This document shows positions 29,094 to 37,953 of a DNA stretch of 64,000 bases, piece after piece (positions within the stretch are counted from its first letter, which is position 1; each line of letters starts with the position of its first letter). Position numbers and translations under genes: made by a program. Origin of the DNA: Arthrobacter sp. OVS8. Its GTDB lineage: Bacteria > Actinomycetota > Actinomycetes > Actinomycetales > Micrococcaceae. The stretch lies in the NCBI GenBank assembly GCA_028370155.1, contig CP116670.1:2542001-2606000 (forward strand). Direction: 5' to 3'. The notes under the pieces were generated by a model. The model made no database searches. It was not told the origin of the DNA and saw only the letters and a list, made by a program, of their open reading frames with translations.

Positions 29094-29363
29094 TCAGTTC
29101 GCGGCGAGCTCCGCGTACAGCTTCTGGACCCGGGCCTTGATGTCATCCCGGACCAGGCGCATGCGTTCCATGCCTTCGATGCCGAGTTCAGCCAGCGACT
29201 CGACGGCCTGGGGATTCAGCGCAGTGCCGGGCTTGGTCCCTGCGGAGTGCACCGTGACCGTCCCCTCAGCGAGCTGGTTCATCAGTCCGGCGGCGAGCTG
29301 GGATTTTCCGCCGTTCTTGCTGCAGACGAACAGGACAGCCGGCTTCTTCGAGGTCTGGGTCAT
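29094..29363 (-). CDS. low-molecular-weight phosphatase/arsenate-reductase-like protein, internally shortened
   Basis: An 89-residue frame without a frameshift. The N-terminus has the family P-loop [13 protein letters not shown] (nucleophile Cys with Lys where most members have Arg), then [16 protein letters not shown]. After AELGI the sequence jumps to [20 protein letters not shown], the usual C-terminal helix. About 45 residues, including the region that carries the general-acid Asp, are missing relative to full-length members of about 135 residues. This may be a real in-frame deletion or an assembly collapse. It is the last gene of the ars-like operon, overlapping the preceding gene by four bases. 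Confidence 0.7.
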   Translation of the reverse strand: MTQTSKKPAVLFVCSKNGGKSQLAAGLMNQLAEGTVTVHSAGTKPGTALNPQAVESLAELGIEGMERMRLVRDDIKARVQKLYAELAAN

Positions 29364-30031
29364 GCGTTTGATTCTTCCTCGTCTGGGGAGCTAAGCAGCG
29401 AGGCTGCGAGGGCCTTGACCCGGTCGTGGATCTCGTCACGGATGATCCGCACGGCCGCAACGGGGAGGCCTACCGGGTCCGCCAGCTCCCAGTCCTCGTA
29501 GCGTTTGCCCGGGTAGATCGGGCAGGAATCGCCGCAGCCCATCGTGATCACCACGTCGGAGGCGCGCACCACGTCGTCGGTGAGGGGCTTGGGGTAGTCC
29601 TTTGTGAGGTCCAGGCCCATTTCCGTCATCGCCGCGACGACCGCGGGGTCCAGTTCGGCCGCCGGGAGGGAGCCGGCAGACCGGACGTGGATCCTGCCCT
29701 TGGCCTCGACGGTGAGCAGGGCGGCGGCCATCTGGGACCGGCCGGCGTTCTGCACGCAGACGAAGAGCACTTCGGGGACCTCTGAGGCGACGGCGCCCTT
29801 GGACTTGGCCAGGGCACTGAGCCGGTCAACTGCGAAGTGTTCCGTGGTGGAAGGCAGGTACGTTTTGATCTTCGCGGTCCGGGCCAGCGCCGTGTAGGAC
29901 TCGAAGACGTAGCGCTCCACCGTCTCAGCGGCGAAGACCCCGGAGAACCGGCCTGCCAGGCGCGCGCTGATCCGGCGCAGGAGCTCGGTGTTGTCCTGCA
30001 GTCCCGCGCCGCGTTCAGGGTGGTCAATCAT
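29360..30031 (-). CDS. arsenate reductase with N-terminal three-helix bundle domain
   Basis: Intact, 223 residues. Residues 1-85 are a three-helix bundle ([39 protein letters not shown]). The remainder is an ArsC/LMW-phosphatase domain: P-loop [19 protein letters not shown], second-cysteine region [20 protein letters not shown], and general acid in DWELADP. In actinobacteria such enzymes reduce arsenate through mycothiol/mycoredoxin or thioredoxin. The next gene upstream in the operon is trxB, 31 bases away, which could supply electrons. Confidence 0.9.
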   Translation of the reverse strand: MIDHPERGAGLQDNTELLRRISARLAGRFSGVFAAETVERYVFESYTALARTAKIKTYLPSTTEHFAVDRLSALAKSKGAVASEVPEVLFVCVQNAGRSQMAAALLTVEAKGRIHVRSAGSLPAAELDPAVVAAMTEMGLDLTKDYPKPLTDDVVRASDVVITMGCGDSCPIYPGKRYEDWELADPVGLPVAAVRIIRDEIHDRVKALAASLLSSPDEEESNA

Positions 30032-30062
30032 GTCAGCTCTCCAGTGTGCTCGGCGGACCGGG

Positions 30063-31037
30063 TCAGGCGTGGGTGGGTTCCTCGACGAGGGCGGTGGCGA
30101 TGCTGTCGGCGTCGTCGAGTGCCGCGAGGTAGCGTTCGGCGTCCAGGGCGGCGGCGCAGCCGGTTCCGGCGGCCGTGATGGCCTGCCGGTAGCGGTGGTC
30201 CACGGCATCACCGCAGGCGAAGACACCGGAGAGGTTGGTGACCGTGGTGGGGGAATCCACGTTGATGTAGCCCTCGGCGTCGAGCTCCACCTGGCCGTGC
30301 AGCAGTTCGGTGCGCGGGACGTGGCCGATCGCGACGAAGATGCCGGTCGCGTCCTGTTCCCGGGTTTCGCCGGTGCGGGTGTCGGTCAGGGTGACGCCGG
30401 TGACTTTGGAGTCCCCGTGGATGGCGGTGACGGCGGAATTCCACGCGAAGCTGATCTTGGGGTTGTCCTTGGCCCGCTGCGCCATGATGCGCGAGGCACG
30501 GAGCTCGCCCTTGCGGACCACCACCGTCACGGTCTTCCCGAAGCGGGTCAGGAAGGTCGCTTCCTCCATGGCCGAGTCTCCGCCGCCGACCACAATGATG
30601 TCCTGGTCGCGGAAGAAGAACCCGTCGCACGTGGCGCACCAGGAGAGGCCGTGGCCGCTGAACTTCTTCTCCTCCGGCAGGCCGAGCTCCTTGTAGGCGG
30701 AGCCGGTGGCGAGGATAACGGCCGGCGCCTCGTGCGTCTCACCGGCTGCCGTGACCACACGCTTGAGGTGGCCGGCGAGCTGGACCTCGGTGACGTCGTC
30801 GAACACCACCTGCGCGCCGAACTTCTCGGCCTGCTGCTGGAGCCCGTCCATGAGCTCGGGGCCCTGGATGCCGCCGGGGAAGCCGGGGAAGTTTTCCACT
30901 TCGGTGGTGTTCATCAGGGCACCGCCGGCCGTGACCGCACCGGCGATGACCAGCGGCTTGAGGCCTGCACGGGCGGCGTAAATGGCGGCGGTGTATCCGG
31001 CGGGGCCGGACCCGATGATGATCAGCTGTTCAGTCAT
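30063..31037 (-). CDS. trxB: thioredoxin-disulfide reductase
   Basis: Intact, 324 residues. FAD-binding [20 protein letters not shown] at the N-terminus, active-site disulfide WCATCDG near residue 139, NADPH-binding [12 protein letters not shown], and [19 protein letters not shown] at the C-terminal FAD site. It reduces thioredoxin-like proteins with NADPH. Being placed between two arsenate reductases indicates a role in recycling the arsenate reduction system (ArsT-like), not necessarily the housekeeping copy. Confidence 0.93.
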   Translation of the reverse strand: MTEQLIIIGSGPAGYTAAIYAARAGLKPLVIAGAVTAGGALMNTTEVENFPGFPGGIQGPELMDGLQQQAEKFGAQVVFDDVTEVQLAGHLKRVVTAAGETHEAPAVILATGSAYKELGLPEEKKFSGHGLSWCATCDGFFFRDQDIIVVGGGDSAMEEATFLTRFGKTVTVVVRKGELRASRIMAQRAKDNPKISFAWNSAVTAIHGDSKVTGVTLTDTRTGETREQDATGIFVAIGHVPRTELLHGQVELDAEGYINVDSPTTVTNLSGVFACGDAVDHRYRQAITAAGTGCAAALDAERYLAALDDADSIATALVEEPTHA

Positions 31038-31047
31038 GGCGGTGCTC

Positions 31048-31470
31048 CTACTTGGCGGCGGGGACGAGGGATGCGATGAGGACCTCGATGCGGGCCTTGA
31101 TGTCGTCGCGGATGGGGCGGACGGACTCGACGCCCTGGCCTGCCGGATCCTCGAGTTCCCAGTCCTCGTAGCGCTTGCCGGGGAAGATCGGGCAGGTGTC
31201 GCCGCAGCCCATGGTGATGACGACGTCGGATTCCTTGACAGCCTCTGTGGTGAGGATTTTGGGAGTTTCGGCGGACATGTCGATGCCGAGTTCAGCCATG
31301 GCCTCGACGGCGGCCGGGTTGACCTTGTCCGCCGGCGCGGAACCGGCTGAGCGGACCTCGATCCGCCCCTCGCCCAGGGTGGTGAGGAAGGCGGCGGCCA
31401 TCTGGGAGCGGCCGGCGTTGTGGACGCAGACGAACAGGACGGAAGGCTTCTTGGCGGTTTCGGTACTCAC
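31048..31470 (-). CDS. arsC: arsenate reductase ArsC (LMW-phosphatase type)
   Basis: Intact, 140 residues. P-loop [19 protein letters not shown] (Cys-x5-Arg), [20 protein letters not shown] with the resolving cysteines, and [11 protein letters not shown] with the general acid. It is more compact than the 223-residue paralogue at 29360 and lacks the helical N-domain. It sits 10 bases upstream of trxB on the same strand. Confidence 0.92.
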   Translation of the reverse strand: MSTETAKKPSVLFVCVHNAGRSQMAAAFLTTLGEGRIEVRSAGSAPADKVNPAAVEAMAELGIDMSAETPKILTTEAVKESDVVITMGCGDTCPIFPGKRYEDWELEDPAGQGVESVRPIRDDIKARIEVLIASLVPAAK

Positions 31471-31524
31471 GGTTTTTCTCCTGGAATCAGTTAGGTCTCG
31501 GTAAGAGTGGGCATATTCGGAAAG

Positions 31525-32197
31525 CTAGGCAGTCAGCACGCGCGGGGCAAGGTCATTGATCCGGTGGGCGATGTCCTGGAAAGCCTGTTCAAAGGCTTCG
31601 TCGGTACCCAGGCGCAGCGGATCCGGCACTGACCAGTGCACGCCGCCCAGACCACCCAGTTCCTCATGCGCGCTGTCACACACGGTCACCACGAAGTCCC
31701 CTCCCCGCCACCTGCTCCAGCTTGCGCGGAGCAACGTCTGCGAGGTCCATGCCGTGGCGGCGGGCGACCTCGACGGCACCCTGGGCGATGCGGTCCGCGG
31801 GATGCGTTCCCGCCGACAGCGAGGGGATCTCACTGACCTGCCGCCAGAGCGCGGCGGCCAGCTGGGACCGTGCACTGTTGCGCGTGCAGACAAACAGGAT
31901 TCGGCGGGCACCGTGCTCCACCCCCGGCACCAGGCCCTCCAGGGCGCCGGCAGCAAGCCGGATGTAGCTGCGCCGCCTGTCCGCTTCGGAGCGGCGCCGG
32001 ATCACCAGCCCGGCCTCTTCCAGTGCGCGCAGGTGGTGGGAGAGCAGGTTCGACGGCATCCCCAGCTCTGCCTGCAGCTCCGTCGGGGAGAAGTCCCCCA
32101 GGGTCAGCAGGTCAACGATGCGCAGCCGTGCCGGATCGGCAAGGGCAGCATGTTTGGCTACCCGCGCCCGAAAATCGTTCACTGCATCAATACTCAT
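31525..32197 (-). CDS. ArsR-type repressor fused to an ArsC-like domain, one frame break
   Basis: The repaired protein is about 224 residues. Residues 1-95 are an ArsR/SmtB winged helix (KHAALADPARLRIVDLLTLG, MPSNLLSHHLRALEEAGLV, RRRSEADRRRSYIRL). Residues 100 onward are an LMW-phosphatase/arsenate reductase domain (ILFVCTRNSARSQLAAALW, VVTVCDSAHEELGG, and the general-acid WSVPDPLRLG). The break near 31695 (G run) falls between the P-loop and the second cysteine motif. Inverted TCAAT/ATTGA half-sites overlap its start, so it probably represses itself and the divergent aquaporin gene in response to arsenite. Confidence 0.82.
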
Positions 32198-32206
32198 TGA
32201 TTCAAT
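32187..32206. promoter_or_regulatory. ArsR-type operator in the arsR/aquaporin divergent region
   Basis: Three half-sites TCAAT-ACTC-ATTGA-T-TCAAT occupy 32187-32206, giving overlapping perfect inverted repeats. They cover the start codon of the ArsR fusion gene and lie 37 bases before the aquaporin start, suitable for joint repression. Confidence 0.6.
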
Positions 32207-32242
32207 TTTGACTGAGTTAATTCTTTCCGTCAAGCTGTTTCC

Positions 32243-32981
32243 ATGACTTCCAACCAGCCGCCCCTGTGGCGACGTGCCATCGCCGAACTGCTCGGCACCA
32301 GCTTGCTCGTCTGCATCGTCGTTGGCTCCGGGATCGCCGCACAGCAGCTCTCCCCGAATGATGTTGGCCTGCAGCTGCTCCAGAACAGCACCGCCACCGT
32401 GCTGGGCCTGACGGTCCTGATTCTGATGCTCGGACCCGTGAGCGGCGCGCATTTCAACCCTGTGGTCTCCCTCGCCGACTGGATCCTGGGCCGCGCAGCG
32501 GCTCCGGATTGACCCTGTCCGAGCTGGGCACGTACATGGTTGCCCAGACCGTCGGCGCGGTGGGCGGCAGCGTGCTCGCGAACGCCATGTTTGAGGTGGG
32601 CACCTCCATCTCCGCCAAAGAGCGCGCCACCACCGGGCATCTGCTGGGGAGGTCGTCGCAACCGCCGGGCTGGTCCTGCTGATCTTCGCCCTCGCCGCCA
32701 CTTCCCGCGGCGCCCTCGCCGCGCCCGCCGTGGGCGCCTATATCGGGGCCGCCTACTGGTTCACGTCCTCGACGTCGTTCGCGAACCCGGCGGTGACGGT
32801 GGGCCGCATCTTCAGCGACACCTTCGCGGGCATCGCGCCGTCCTCCGTTCCGGCATTCGTTATGGCACAGCTGGCCGGCGCGGCCGTGGGCCTGGGCCTC
32901 CTCCTGATCCTGTTCCCCTCCGCACCCCGCTCCGCGGACGACGCCGTTCTTCCGCACAGCTCCGAAAAGGTCAGCGCGTAG
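32243..32981 (+). CDS. MIP-family aquaporin/aquaglyceroporin (AqpS-like), two frame breaks
   Basis: Repaired length is 246 residues with six helices. The two pore motifs are visible: HFNPVVSLADW and FANPAVTVGRI, so both NPA-type half-helices exist (the first as NPV). Breaks near 32505 and 32655 each miss one base in a G run. It diverges from the ArsR-ArsC fusion gene. In such positions aquaglyceroporins let arsenite out after ArsC reduction (as proposed for AqpS). No ArsB or Acr3 pump is seen nearby. Confidence 0.82.
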
Positions 32982-33186
32982 GCTTCGGCGGACGCTGGCG
33001 GGACAATTCAGGCCCGTCGACCCGCTCCGCCAGCTAGGGCCCCGTCATATTCCGGGGGCCACCCGAGTGGTTTCCCGGCACTCTCAGGGCGGACGGTAAA
33101 GTAATGCACATGCGCGGGTCATCACCACGTCACACGCCCGGCAGAAAACTCCCGTGCACCTCCTTCCCGAAGACCGGTAACCACAC

Positions 33187-33803
33187 GTGAAGCTGCGCCT
33201 TTTCCCACAGGAACCCGCCGGGCTGAATCTCCTTGCCCAGCTGGCACGCCAGATTGTGCTCGCAACGGGCACCCTTTCGGAGATCCTGGGCGCACCGGCC
33301 AGTGAGAATGCCCGGCTGGTGGAGGACATGCACAACCACGAGGCCAAATGCGCGGAGCTGCATTTCGCCCTGCTGACCCATATGCGGACCACGTTCGTGA
33401 GCCCGCTCCCCGCGAGGACATGTATTCCCTGTCCCGGCACCTCAACGACGCGATGGAAAAACTCGATGCCGCCGCCGATCTGGTGTCCCTGTACAAGCTG
33501 GACCGCCTGCCCAAGCGCGCCGCGGACCAGCTGGAGATCATCAGCAGGCAGGCCGAGCTCACCGTGGACGCCATGCGGAACCTCGACAACCTGGACGACC
33601 TCGAGGACTACTGGATCGAGGTCCTCCGCCTCGCCAAGCGCGCGGAGCGGTCCCACCGGGTCTGGGTGGCGGACATGCTCACTGAAATGAAGTCGGCGCG
33701 GTACGCCCGCAACCGGGACATCGCCGACCAGCTGGTGGAAGTCACCAGGGACATGCGCCGGATCGCGACCCAGGTGGGCAGCATCATCGTCAAGGAATCC
33801 TGA
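33187..33803 (+). CDS. DUF47/PhoU-like phosphate transport regulator, one frame break
   Basis: Repaired length is 205 residues, all helical. It opens MKLRLFPQEPAGLNLLAQLA from GTG 33187 and later has EDMYSLSRHLNDAMEKLDAA, RSHRVWVADMLTEMKSARYARN and RRIATQVGSIIVKES, matching DUF47 proteins that accompany Pit transporters. One base is missing near 33407. The stop is one base before the GTG of the Pit gene, so the two are translationally coupled. The role is inferred as control of the Pit transporter. Confidence 0.87.
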
Positions 33804-33804
33804 C

Positions 33805-34821
33805 GTGACCATCTTCCTGTTTGCCCTGGTGGTTGTTTTCGCCGGGGCATTTGCCTTCCTGAACGGCTTCAGGGACGCCTCCGCGTCGGTGGCACTGGCC
33901 GTGCGGAACCGCGCCCTCACCCCCACCGTCGCCGTGCTGCTGGCCGGGTTCTTCAACTTCCTCGGTGCAGGGCTGAGCGCCGCCCTGGCCCTCGCCGTCA
34001 GCCGGACCTGGATGCAGCTGCCGCCCGGAGAAAGCGGGCTCGCCATCCTGATGGCAGGCCTCATCAGCGCCGTGTTGTGGGGACTCTACACCTGGTGGCG
34101 GGGTATCCCGTCGTCCTCGACGCACGCCCTTGTCGGAGGGCTGGCCGGCGCCGGCGTCGCGAGCGTCGCCGTCGGCGGGAACGCCGTCGGGGGCGTTGAC
34201 ACGTCCCTGCTCTTTCAGGTGGCGCTTCCGCTGCTGCTCTCACCCCTGATCGCTTTCGCCGGCGCCTACCTGCTGGTCTGGCCCGCGACGTGGGCCGCGC
34301 GGTATACGCCGCCGAACGTCGTGAACAGCCGCGCGCGGAGCGCCCAGAGCATTGCCGGAGGCGCCGTAGCGTTCGCCCACGGCCTTCAGGACGGCCAGCG
34401 CACAAGCGCCGTCCTGATCCTGGCGCTGCTGGCGTCCGGGCTGTCCGACGGCGGCGAACTGCCGGTCTGGGTGGCCCTGTTCACCGCGGTCCTGCTGACC
34501 GCCGGGACCCTGGCCGGCGGCTGGCGCATTTCCTACACCATGGGCTACCGGCTCATCCGGATGGATCCCCTGCGCGGTTCCGTGGCCCAACTGTTCAGCT
34601 CGGCCATCCTGCTGGTGGGCGCGATCGGACTGCAGTGGCCCATCTCCACGACGCACACGGTCACCTCCGCCGTGCTGGGCTCGGGCTCCAACCAGCGGTT
34701 CCCCGCCACCAACCGGAAAGTGGTGATCCGGGTGCTGGCGTTCTGGGTGCTCACTCCTCTTGTCACCGCGGCGGTGGCGTTTGTGCTGGCCCTGTCCATT
34801 TCACCGCTCAAGGACCTCTAG
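33805..34821 (+). CDS. pit: inorganic phosphate transporter, PiT family
   Basis: Intact, 338 residues with about ten transmembrane helices. The duplicated PiT signature appears as AFLNGFRDASASVALAV with GIPSSSTHALVGGLAG in the first half, and AFAHGLQDGQRTSAVLIL with WPISTTHTVTSAVLGSG in the second. It is a low-affinity, metal-phosphate or proton/sodium-coupled phosphate uptake system, coupled to the DUF47 gene. It is convergent with the pst operon, so this locus pairs low-affinity and high-affinity phosphate uptake. Confidence 0.92.
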   Translation: MTIFLFALVVVFAGAFAFLNGFRDASASVALAVRNRALTPTVAVLLAGFFNFLGAGLSAALALAVSRTWMQLPPGESGLAILMAGLISAVLWGLYTWWRGIPSSSTHALVGGLAGAGVASVAVGGNAVGGVDTSLLFQVALPLLLSPLIAFAGAYLLVWPATWAARYTPPNVVNSRARSAQSIAGGAVAFAHGLQDGQRTSAVLILALLASGLSDGGELPVWVALFTAVLLTAGTLAGGWRISYTMGYRLIRMDPLRGSVAQLFSSAILLVGAIGLQWPISTTHTVTSAVLGSGSNQRFPATNRKVVIRVLAFWVLTPLVTAAVAFVLALSISPLKDL

Positions 34822-34840
34822 CGACTTAGCGACCCGTCGG

Positions 34841-34890
34841 TTGCTCCGCAGGTGCCCTTTTGAGCGCTCAAAAGGGCGGTTACGGAGCAA
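34841..34890. repeat. two-tier palindromic element between pit and pstB
   Basis: The centre is a perfect 24-base palindrome of arms GCCCTTTTGAGC and GCTCAAAAGGGC (34854-34877). Outer arms TTGCTCCG (34841-34848) and CGGAGCAA (34883-34890) flank it across 5-base bulges CAGGT and GGTTA. Weaker symmetry continues outward (GTCGG/ATCGA). It lies between convergent genes, so it may act as a bidirectional terminator, or be a dispersed REP/MITE-like element. Confidence 0.6.
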
Positions 34891-34925
34891 TCGATCGGGG
34901 TAAGAGCGCGATGGAGCCGGAGGGC

Positions 34926-35705
34926 CTATCCGAAGCGACCGGAGACGTAGTCTTCCGTGGCCTTCTCGGTCGGGTTGCTGAACATGGTGTGGGTGTCGCC
35001 GTACTCGATGAGGCGTCCCGGCTTCCCGGTGCCCGCGATGTTGAAGAAGGCAGTCTTCTGGGACACACGGGCGGCCTGCTGCATGTTGTGGGTCACGATC
35101 ACCACGGTGTACTCATCCTTGAGCTCATTGATGAGGTCCTCGATGGCGAGCGTGGAGATCGGGTCCAGTGCGGAGCAGGGCTCGTCCATCAGGATCACCT
35201 GGGGTTCCACGGCAATGGCCCGGGCGATGCAGAGCCGCTGCTGCTGGCCGCCGGAGAGTCCCGAGCCGGGCTTCGCGAGGCGGTCCTTGACCTCGTTCCA
35301 CAGGTTGGCGCCCCGCAATGAGCGCTCCACCAGTGCGTCGGCCTCGCCCTTGGACATCTTCTGGTTGTTCAGCTTCACGCCGGCCAGCACGTTGTCCCGG
35401 ATGGACATGGTGGGGAACGGGTTGGGCCGCTGGAACACCATGCCGATCTGCGAACGGACGGTCACCGGGTCCACGCCGGGACCGTACAGGTTGTCGCCGT
35501 CGAGGAGCACCTCGCCTTCCACCCGGGCGCCGGGGATGACCTCATGCATGCGGTTCAGGGTGCGCAGGAAGGTGGACTTGCCGCAGCCCGAGGGGCCGAT
35601 GAAGGCCGTGACCGATTTGGCGTCGATGTTGATGTTGACGTCTTCAACGGCCAGGAATTTGCTGTAGTAGACGTTCAGGTCCTTGACGTCGATGCGCTTA
35701 GACAT
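34926..35705 (-). CDS. pstB: phosphate ABC transporter ATP-binding protein PstB
   Basis: Intact, 259 residues. Walker [11 protein letters not shown]-loop [10 protein letters not shown], signature [14 protein letters not shown], Walker [14 protein letters not shown] and the switch histidine in [14 protein letters not shown]. It energises high-affinity phosphate import with PstS, PstC and PstA. It is the last gene of the leftward pstSCAB operon, 56 bases after pstA. Confidence 0.95.
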   Translation of the reverse strand: MSKRIDVKDLNVYYSKFLAVEDVNINIDAKSVTAFIGPSGCGKSTFLRTLNRMHEVIPGARVEGEVLLDGDNLYGPGVDPVTVRSQIGMVFQRPNPFPTMSIRDNVLAGVKLNNQKMSKGEADALVERSLRGANLWNEVKDRLAKPGSGLSGGQQQRLCIARAIAVEPQVILMDEPCSALDPISTLAIEDLINELKDEYTVVIVTHNMQQAARVSQKTAFFNIAGTGKPGRLIEYGDTHTMFSNPTEKATEDYVSGRFG

Positions 35706-35761
35706 GATTTTCCTTCACTTGCTGGAGAAACGGGCTGAAGAGTTGGGCGGCCGGTGCCGGG

Positions 35762-36871
35762 CTAGCGGCCGGTCTTGGGGGCGAACGCGCGGGCGATCAG
35801 GCGTGCGATCAGGTTGAGCAGCATCACCAGGATGATGAGGACCAGGGCCGCGCCCCAGGCGCGCTGGGAGGACGGATCCGGGTTGGACGGCGACGTCGGG
35901 TTGAGGATCTGCGTGTAGATGAACGTGGGCAGCGAGGCCATCCAGCCGCTGAACACGTTGTAGTTGATCGACGTCGCGAAGCCTGCGGTCACAAGGATCG
36001 GCGCGGTCTCGCCGATCACGCGGGCGATCGCCAGGGTGACGCCGGACGCGATGCCGGAGATCGCCGTCGGGATGACCACCTTGAGGATGGTCCGCCACTT
36101 GCGGACGCCGAGGGCGTAGGCGGCCTCGCGGAGTTCGTTGGGGACGATCTTCAGCATTTCCTCGCTGGAACGGACCACCACGGGAATCATCAGCACGGAC
36201 AGCGCGACGGCGGCGACGGCACCGGTTTTGGTGCCCGGCCCCACGATGGCGAAGAAGAACGCGGCCGCGAACAGGCCGGCCACAATCGAGGGGATGCCGG
36301 TCATGACGTCCACGAAGAAGGTGATGGAGCGGGCCAGGGGACGGTCGTTGCCGTATTCCACCAGGTAGATGGCGGTCAGCAGGCCGATGGGCACCGAAAT
36401 GATCGTTGCCACCAGGGTGATGAGCAGGGTGCCGATCAGCGCGTGGAAGATGCCGCCGACGATGGGCGCGCCTTCCTCGACACTCTTGTTGTCGAAGGCG
36501 CCCGTGACACCGTTCATCGAGGTGGTCAGGAAGCCCGGGTCCGTGAGGCCGGGAAGGCCGTTCACCAGCACCGTCCAGATCACGGAGACCAGCGGGAGCA
36601 GGGCGATCAGGAACGAACCGACAACCAGGCAGGTGGCCAGTTTGTCCTTGGCCTTGCGGCTGCCTTCAACCACTCCACTCCAGCCCACGAGGCCGGCCGC
36701 GAAGAGGATGGCGGAGACGAGGCCCCAGCCGAAGGCGTGGAAGCCGATGAGTGCCATAATGGCGGCGCCGAGGACCAGGGCAACGGCCAGGACAAGGTAG
36801 GGGGCCCATTTGGGCAACTGGCCCTTGGTGAGGGCCGAGCGCTTCTTGACGGGGGTCAGGGTGGCGGTCAT
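35762..36871 (-). CDS. pstA: phosphate ABC transporter permease PstA
   Basis: Intact, 369 residues. Three hydrophobic segments form an N-terminal extension beyond the usual six-helix core, typical of actinobacterial PstA. The inner-membrane permease loop ELREAAYALGVRKWRTILKV carries the EAA motif that docks PstB. The start immediately follows the pstC stop (TAA ATG), so translation is coupled. Confidence 0.94.
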   Translation of the reverse strand: MTATLTPVKKRSALTKGQLPKWAPYLVLAVALVLGAAIMALIGFHAFGWGLVSAILFAAGLVGWSGVVEGSRKAKDKLATCLVVGSFLIALLPLVSVIWTVLVNGLPGLTDPGFLTTSMNGVTGAFDNKSVEEGAPIVGGIFHALIGTLLITLVATIISVPIGLLTAIYLVEYGNDRPLARSITFFVDVMTGIPSIVAGLFAAAFFFAIVGPGTKTGAVAAVALSVLMIPVVVRSSEEMLKIVPNELREAAYALGVRKWRTILKVVIPTAISGIASGVTLAIARVIGETAPILVTAGFATSINYNVFSGWMASLPTFIYTQILNPTSPSNPDPSSQRAWGAALVLIILVMLLNLIARLIARAFAPKTGR

Positions 36872-37845
36872 TTAGTTGGCTCCCGAGAATTCTTTGTGCC
36901 GGGTGATGATCCACCGGGCAATCATGTTCACGCCGAGGGTGATGACGAACAGGACAAGGCCTGCTGCGATCAGGGTGCTGACCTGAATCCCGCTGGCTTC
37001 GGGGAAGTTCAGCGCAATCTCGGCGGCGATGGTCTGGTTGCCGGTCTGGATCAGGCTCGCGGTAAGGGCGCCGGAGGACAAGACAAGCGCAACGGCCATG
37101 GTCTCGCCCAGCGCACGGCCCAGGCCCAGCATGACGGCGCTGATGATTCCGGGGCGGGCGAACGGCAGGACAGCCATTTTGATCATTTCCCACCGCGTGG
37201 CTCCGAGCGCCAGGGAGGCTTCCTCATGCAGCTTGGGGGTCTGCAGGAAGATCTCGCGGGTCAGGGAGGTGATGATGGGCAGGATCATGACGGCCAGCAC
37301 GATGCCCGCGGTCAGGATGGTCTTACCTGTTGCCGAGGCGGGGCCCTGGAAAATCGGCAGCCAGCCCATGTTGTTGGCCAGCCAGTTGTAGGCCGGCGAG
37401 ATCTCTTTGGCAAGGAACGCCGCGCCCCAGGCGCCGTAGACCACGGAGGGAATGGCGGCCAGCAGGTCCACCACGTAGCCCAGGCCCGAGGCGAGCTGCC
37501 GGGGGCAAAGTGCGAGATGAACAGCGCGACGCCGATCGCGATCGGCGTCGCGATCACCAGGGCGATGGTGGCCGCGATGAGCGTGCCGATGACGATCGGC
37601 CAGATGTAGGCGAAGAAGCCTTCACCGCCCTTGATCATGTCCGGGGAGGCCGTCAGGGCGGGGAACGCCTGGACAACCAGGAAGAGCGCCACTCCGAAGA
37701 GCACGGCCAGGATGAGGCACCCTGCGGCCAAGGTGGCTCCGGAAAAGACTTTGTCTCCGGCGCGGCCTGCGCCCCGGGACGAGGTCAGGGAGGTGGTGGT
37801 CACTTCATGATCCTTCGGCTTCGAAACTTTTGGTTCTTCGGACAA
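36872..37845 (-). CDS. pstC: phosphate ABC transporter permease PstC, one frame break
   Basis: Repaired length is 324 residues. Six helices include FSGATLAAGCLILAVLFGVA and VLAVMILPIITSLTREIFLQ, followed by the EAA loop KLHEEASLALGATRWEMIKM. One base is missing near 37497 (restores RQLASGLGYVVDLLAAIPSV). It pairs with PstA to form the phosphate channel. A long stem-loop separates it from pstS. Confidence 0.92.
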
Positions 37846-37851
37846 AACGCT

Positions 37852-37908
37852 CAGGTTCCCTGCCCCGGGTCGACGGTCGGTGACCGTCTGATCGGAACAG
37901 GGAACCTG
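37852..37908 (-). promoter_or_regulatory. intercistronic stem-loop between pstS and pstC
   Basis: CAGGTTCCCTG (37852-37862) pairs perfectly with CAGGGAACCTG (37898-37908), and an inner hairpin GACGGTC-GGT-GACCGTC lies at 37872-37888. On the minus strand it follows the pstS stop and ends with a short T run (AGCGTTTTG). This is the usual position for an attenuator or mRNA-stabilising structure that makes PstS more abundant than the permease. Confidence 0.65.
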
Positions 37909-37953
37909 GGTCAGGCTGGTGTTTCCACTATGCCTTGCAGCGCAAGGTATTCC

